Shown here: positions 5,397-6,417 of the stretch, one piece after another
Layout: every line of letters begins with the position of its first letter
How positions within the stretch are numbered: position 1 is the stretch's first letter
Source: SZUA-430 sp046153995
Lineage (GTDB): Bacteria > Pseudomonadota > Alphaproteobacteria > Micropepsales > Micropepsaceae
Reading direction: 5' to 3'
NCBI GenBank assembly: GCA_046153995.1
Contig: JBJXEH010000222.1
Span: 1-6,417, forward strand
Length of the DNA stretch: 6,417 nucleotides
Notes under the pieces: generated by a model
The model's input: only the letters and a program-made list of their open reading frames with translations
Databases searched by the model: none
What the model was told of the DNA's origin: nothing
Program-made: the position numbers and the translations under genes

Positions 5397-6317
5397 ATGC
5401 CCGAAACCACAGCCGCCCGCATGCCTCCTGATCGCATGCCCCCTGATCGCATGACCGTGCGACGCATGCGCTTTCCCTACGCCGACCCCGCGCAGGCGCA
5501 TTGGAACAAGGCTCGGCCCGAGTTCAGCCAAATCGTCAACGCGGGCTCGCTTGCGATGCCCTATCTCGAACCCTACATGATCGAGACGATGAAGAAGGCG
5601 AAGGAGCGCATCACCGATCCGCAGCTCCTGAAAGACATCGACCTCTACATCGCGCAGGAAGCAACCCACTTCCGCCAGCATCAACAATGGAACAAGCGCC
5701 TGGCCGACGTGGGCTATGCGTGCATCGCGCCGCACGAGGCGCAACTAAAGCAGGACTACGACGCGTTCGCTACGAAACGCTCGTTCACGTTCAACATCGC
5801 CTATGCCGAAGGGTTCGAGGCGATGGGACTAACCCTCGGCCACATGCTCGTCGAAGACCGCGAGTACCTGTTCAAAGGCGCAGACCCCGCCGTCACCGCG
5901 ATGATCCTCTGGCACTTCGTCGAAGAAATCGAACACAAAACAGTAACGTACGACGTGTTCAAGGCGCTCGACGGCCGCTACTCGTGGCGCATCTACGGCC
6001 TCGCCTACGCGACCGGCCACATCTTCTACCGCACGTGGCAAGCCTACCGCCAATTGCTGATGGAAGACGGCCGCTGGCACCACGTGTCGAACCGCCTAAA
6101 ACTCTACGGCCTGCTCGGCCGCATGTTCCGCAAACTGCTGCCGCGCCTCGCACGCATCTTGAAACCCAGCTACGACCCGCGCGAAGTCGAAGACCCCGCG
6201 TGGACCAAAGAATGGTCGCGCCAGCATCGCGAAGGTGCAGCGACTTTCGGCGAACTCGACACCACGCGGCTTAGCGCACCGGCACCCGTGCCCCTGCCCG
6301 TCCAACAAGCCGCCTAG
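5397..6317 (+). CDS. PF10118-type predicted metal-dependent hydrolase, ferritin-like ligand set
   Basis: Belongs by recognisable pattern to the 'predicted metal-dependent hydrolase' family (PF10118 / COG3687), whose reaction is not established. The 306-residue product is mostly helical and lacks a signal peptide. The family core runs from VRRMRF (21-26) through LAMPYLEPYMIETM (52-65), YIAQEATHFRQHQQWNKRL (84-102), YAEGFEAMG (136-144) and LWHFVEEIEHKTVTYDVF (171-188). Possible ligands are Glu58, Glu88-x-x-His91, Glu138 or Glu141, and Glu177-x-x-His180, the spacing of a diiron four-helix protein. That reading is inferred. The helical part near 196-223 may lie against the membrane. The first 24 codons hold five in-frame ATGs in a 15-base repeat. 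I chose the first because GAGG precedes it, but starts at 5451 or 5466 are possible since family similarity begins only at about residue 20. The C-terminal 20 residues are Ala/Pro-rich and probably flexible. Confidence 0.9.
   Translation: MPETTAARMPPDRMPPDRMTVRRMRFPYADPAQAHWNKARPEFSQIVNAGSLAMPYLEPYMIETMKKAKERITDPQLLKDIDLYIAQEATHFRQHQQWNKRLADVGYACIAPHEAQLKQDYDAFATKRSFTFNIAYAEGFEAMGLTLGHMLVEDREYLFKGADPAVTAMILWHFVEEIEHKTVTYDVFKALDGRYSWRIYGLAYATGHIFYRTWQAYRQLLMEDGRWHHVSNRLKLYGLLGRMFRKLLPRLARILKPSYDPREVEDPAWTKEWSRQHREGAATFGELDTTRLSAPAPVPLPVQQAA
5421..5465 (+). repeat. 15-base tandem repeat in the 5' end of the PF10118 gene
   Basis: Two copies (5421-5435 and 5436-5450), differing at one base, encode Met-Pro-Pro-Asp-Arg each. 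A third, degenerate unit (5451-5465) encodes Met-Thr-Val-Arg-Arg. Each unit starts with ATG and ends with CGC, and a further ATG follows at 5466. Confidence 0.9.
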
Positions 6318-6329
6318 CGGGGGGGCAAG

Positions 6330-6417
6330 ATGACCGCGATGCCGGAGCGCCTGCGCGCGCTGCTGTTCCTGAACGGCATCGGCCTGTTTTGCTTTGCGGT
6401 TTTCGTCGGCTGGCAGT
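6330..6417 (+). CDS. Start of a membrane protein, hypothetical (cut by window edge)
   Basis: Only 29 codons are visible, from the ATG at 6330, with no stop before the window edge. The product starts MTAMPERLRALLFLNG and runs into a hydrophobic span (about 10-28), so it is a membrane or secreted protein. It cannot be assigned to a family from this much. It begins 12 bases after the stop of the PF10118 gene, with a run of seven G (6319-6325) serving as the only possible ribosome-binding site, so the two are probably co-transcribed. A second ATG three codons in is an alternative start. Confidence 0.6.
   Translation, partial: MTAMPERLRALLFLNGIGLFCFAVFVGWQ

Overview
The window is GC-rich, densely coded bacterial DNA and reads as an alphaproteobacterial chromosome, possibly Caulobacterales or Hyphomonadales-like. 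That placement is an inference. It rests on strong G/C third positions, the mix of protein families, and several starts that sit only 6 to 9 bases after a TAG- or TATATT-like -10 box, as leaderless genes do in that class. There is no rRNA, tRNA, CRISPR array, insertion sequence or phage structural gene.

Left block, minus strand, about 1 to 3473. From its promoter leftward this holds a type II toxin-antitoxin pair, a Gp49-like (RelE/ParE superfamily) toxin at 1080-1490 followed by an XRE-type helix-turn-helix antitoxin at 633-1061. A GNAT acetyltransferase follows (573 to the window edge, missing only its C-terminal end). The pair has its own AT-rich promoter with overlapping short palindromes, and the toxin carries an in-frame triple 9-base repeat. 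Upstream of the pair, also reading leftward, is a 628-residue half-size ABC exporter (1587-3473) with all its ATPase motifs intact.

Right block, plus strand, 3474 to 6417. A divergent intergenic region separates the ABC exporter from a rhomboid intramembrane serine protease (3624-4271) that keeps its Ser/His dyad. A strong hairpin follows it. Next come a polytopic membrane protein of uncertain family (4346-4936), which I tentatively compare with a degenerate YhfC-like membrane peptidase, and a 100-residue single-span protein with an acidic, probably disordered tail (5007-5309). A PF10118-type 'predicted metal-dependent hydrolase' (5397-6317) follows, with a ferritin-like E / ExxH / E / ExxH set of ligands and a repeated Met-rich start. 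The start of a further membrane protein (6330 onward) follows 12 bases later, probably in the same operon.

No coherent multi-gene novel system is evident. The genes look like separate small transcription units. The best second looks are the membrane protein beside the rhomboid protease, the expanded repeat in the toxin, the run of leaderless-type promoters, and the diiron-like motif of the PF10118 protein. All intergenic gaps are shorter than 300 bases. The gap 574-632 holds nothing I can support beyond the GNAT ribosome-binding site, and 1525-1586 holds only a short direct repeat.
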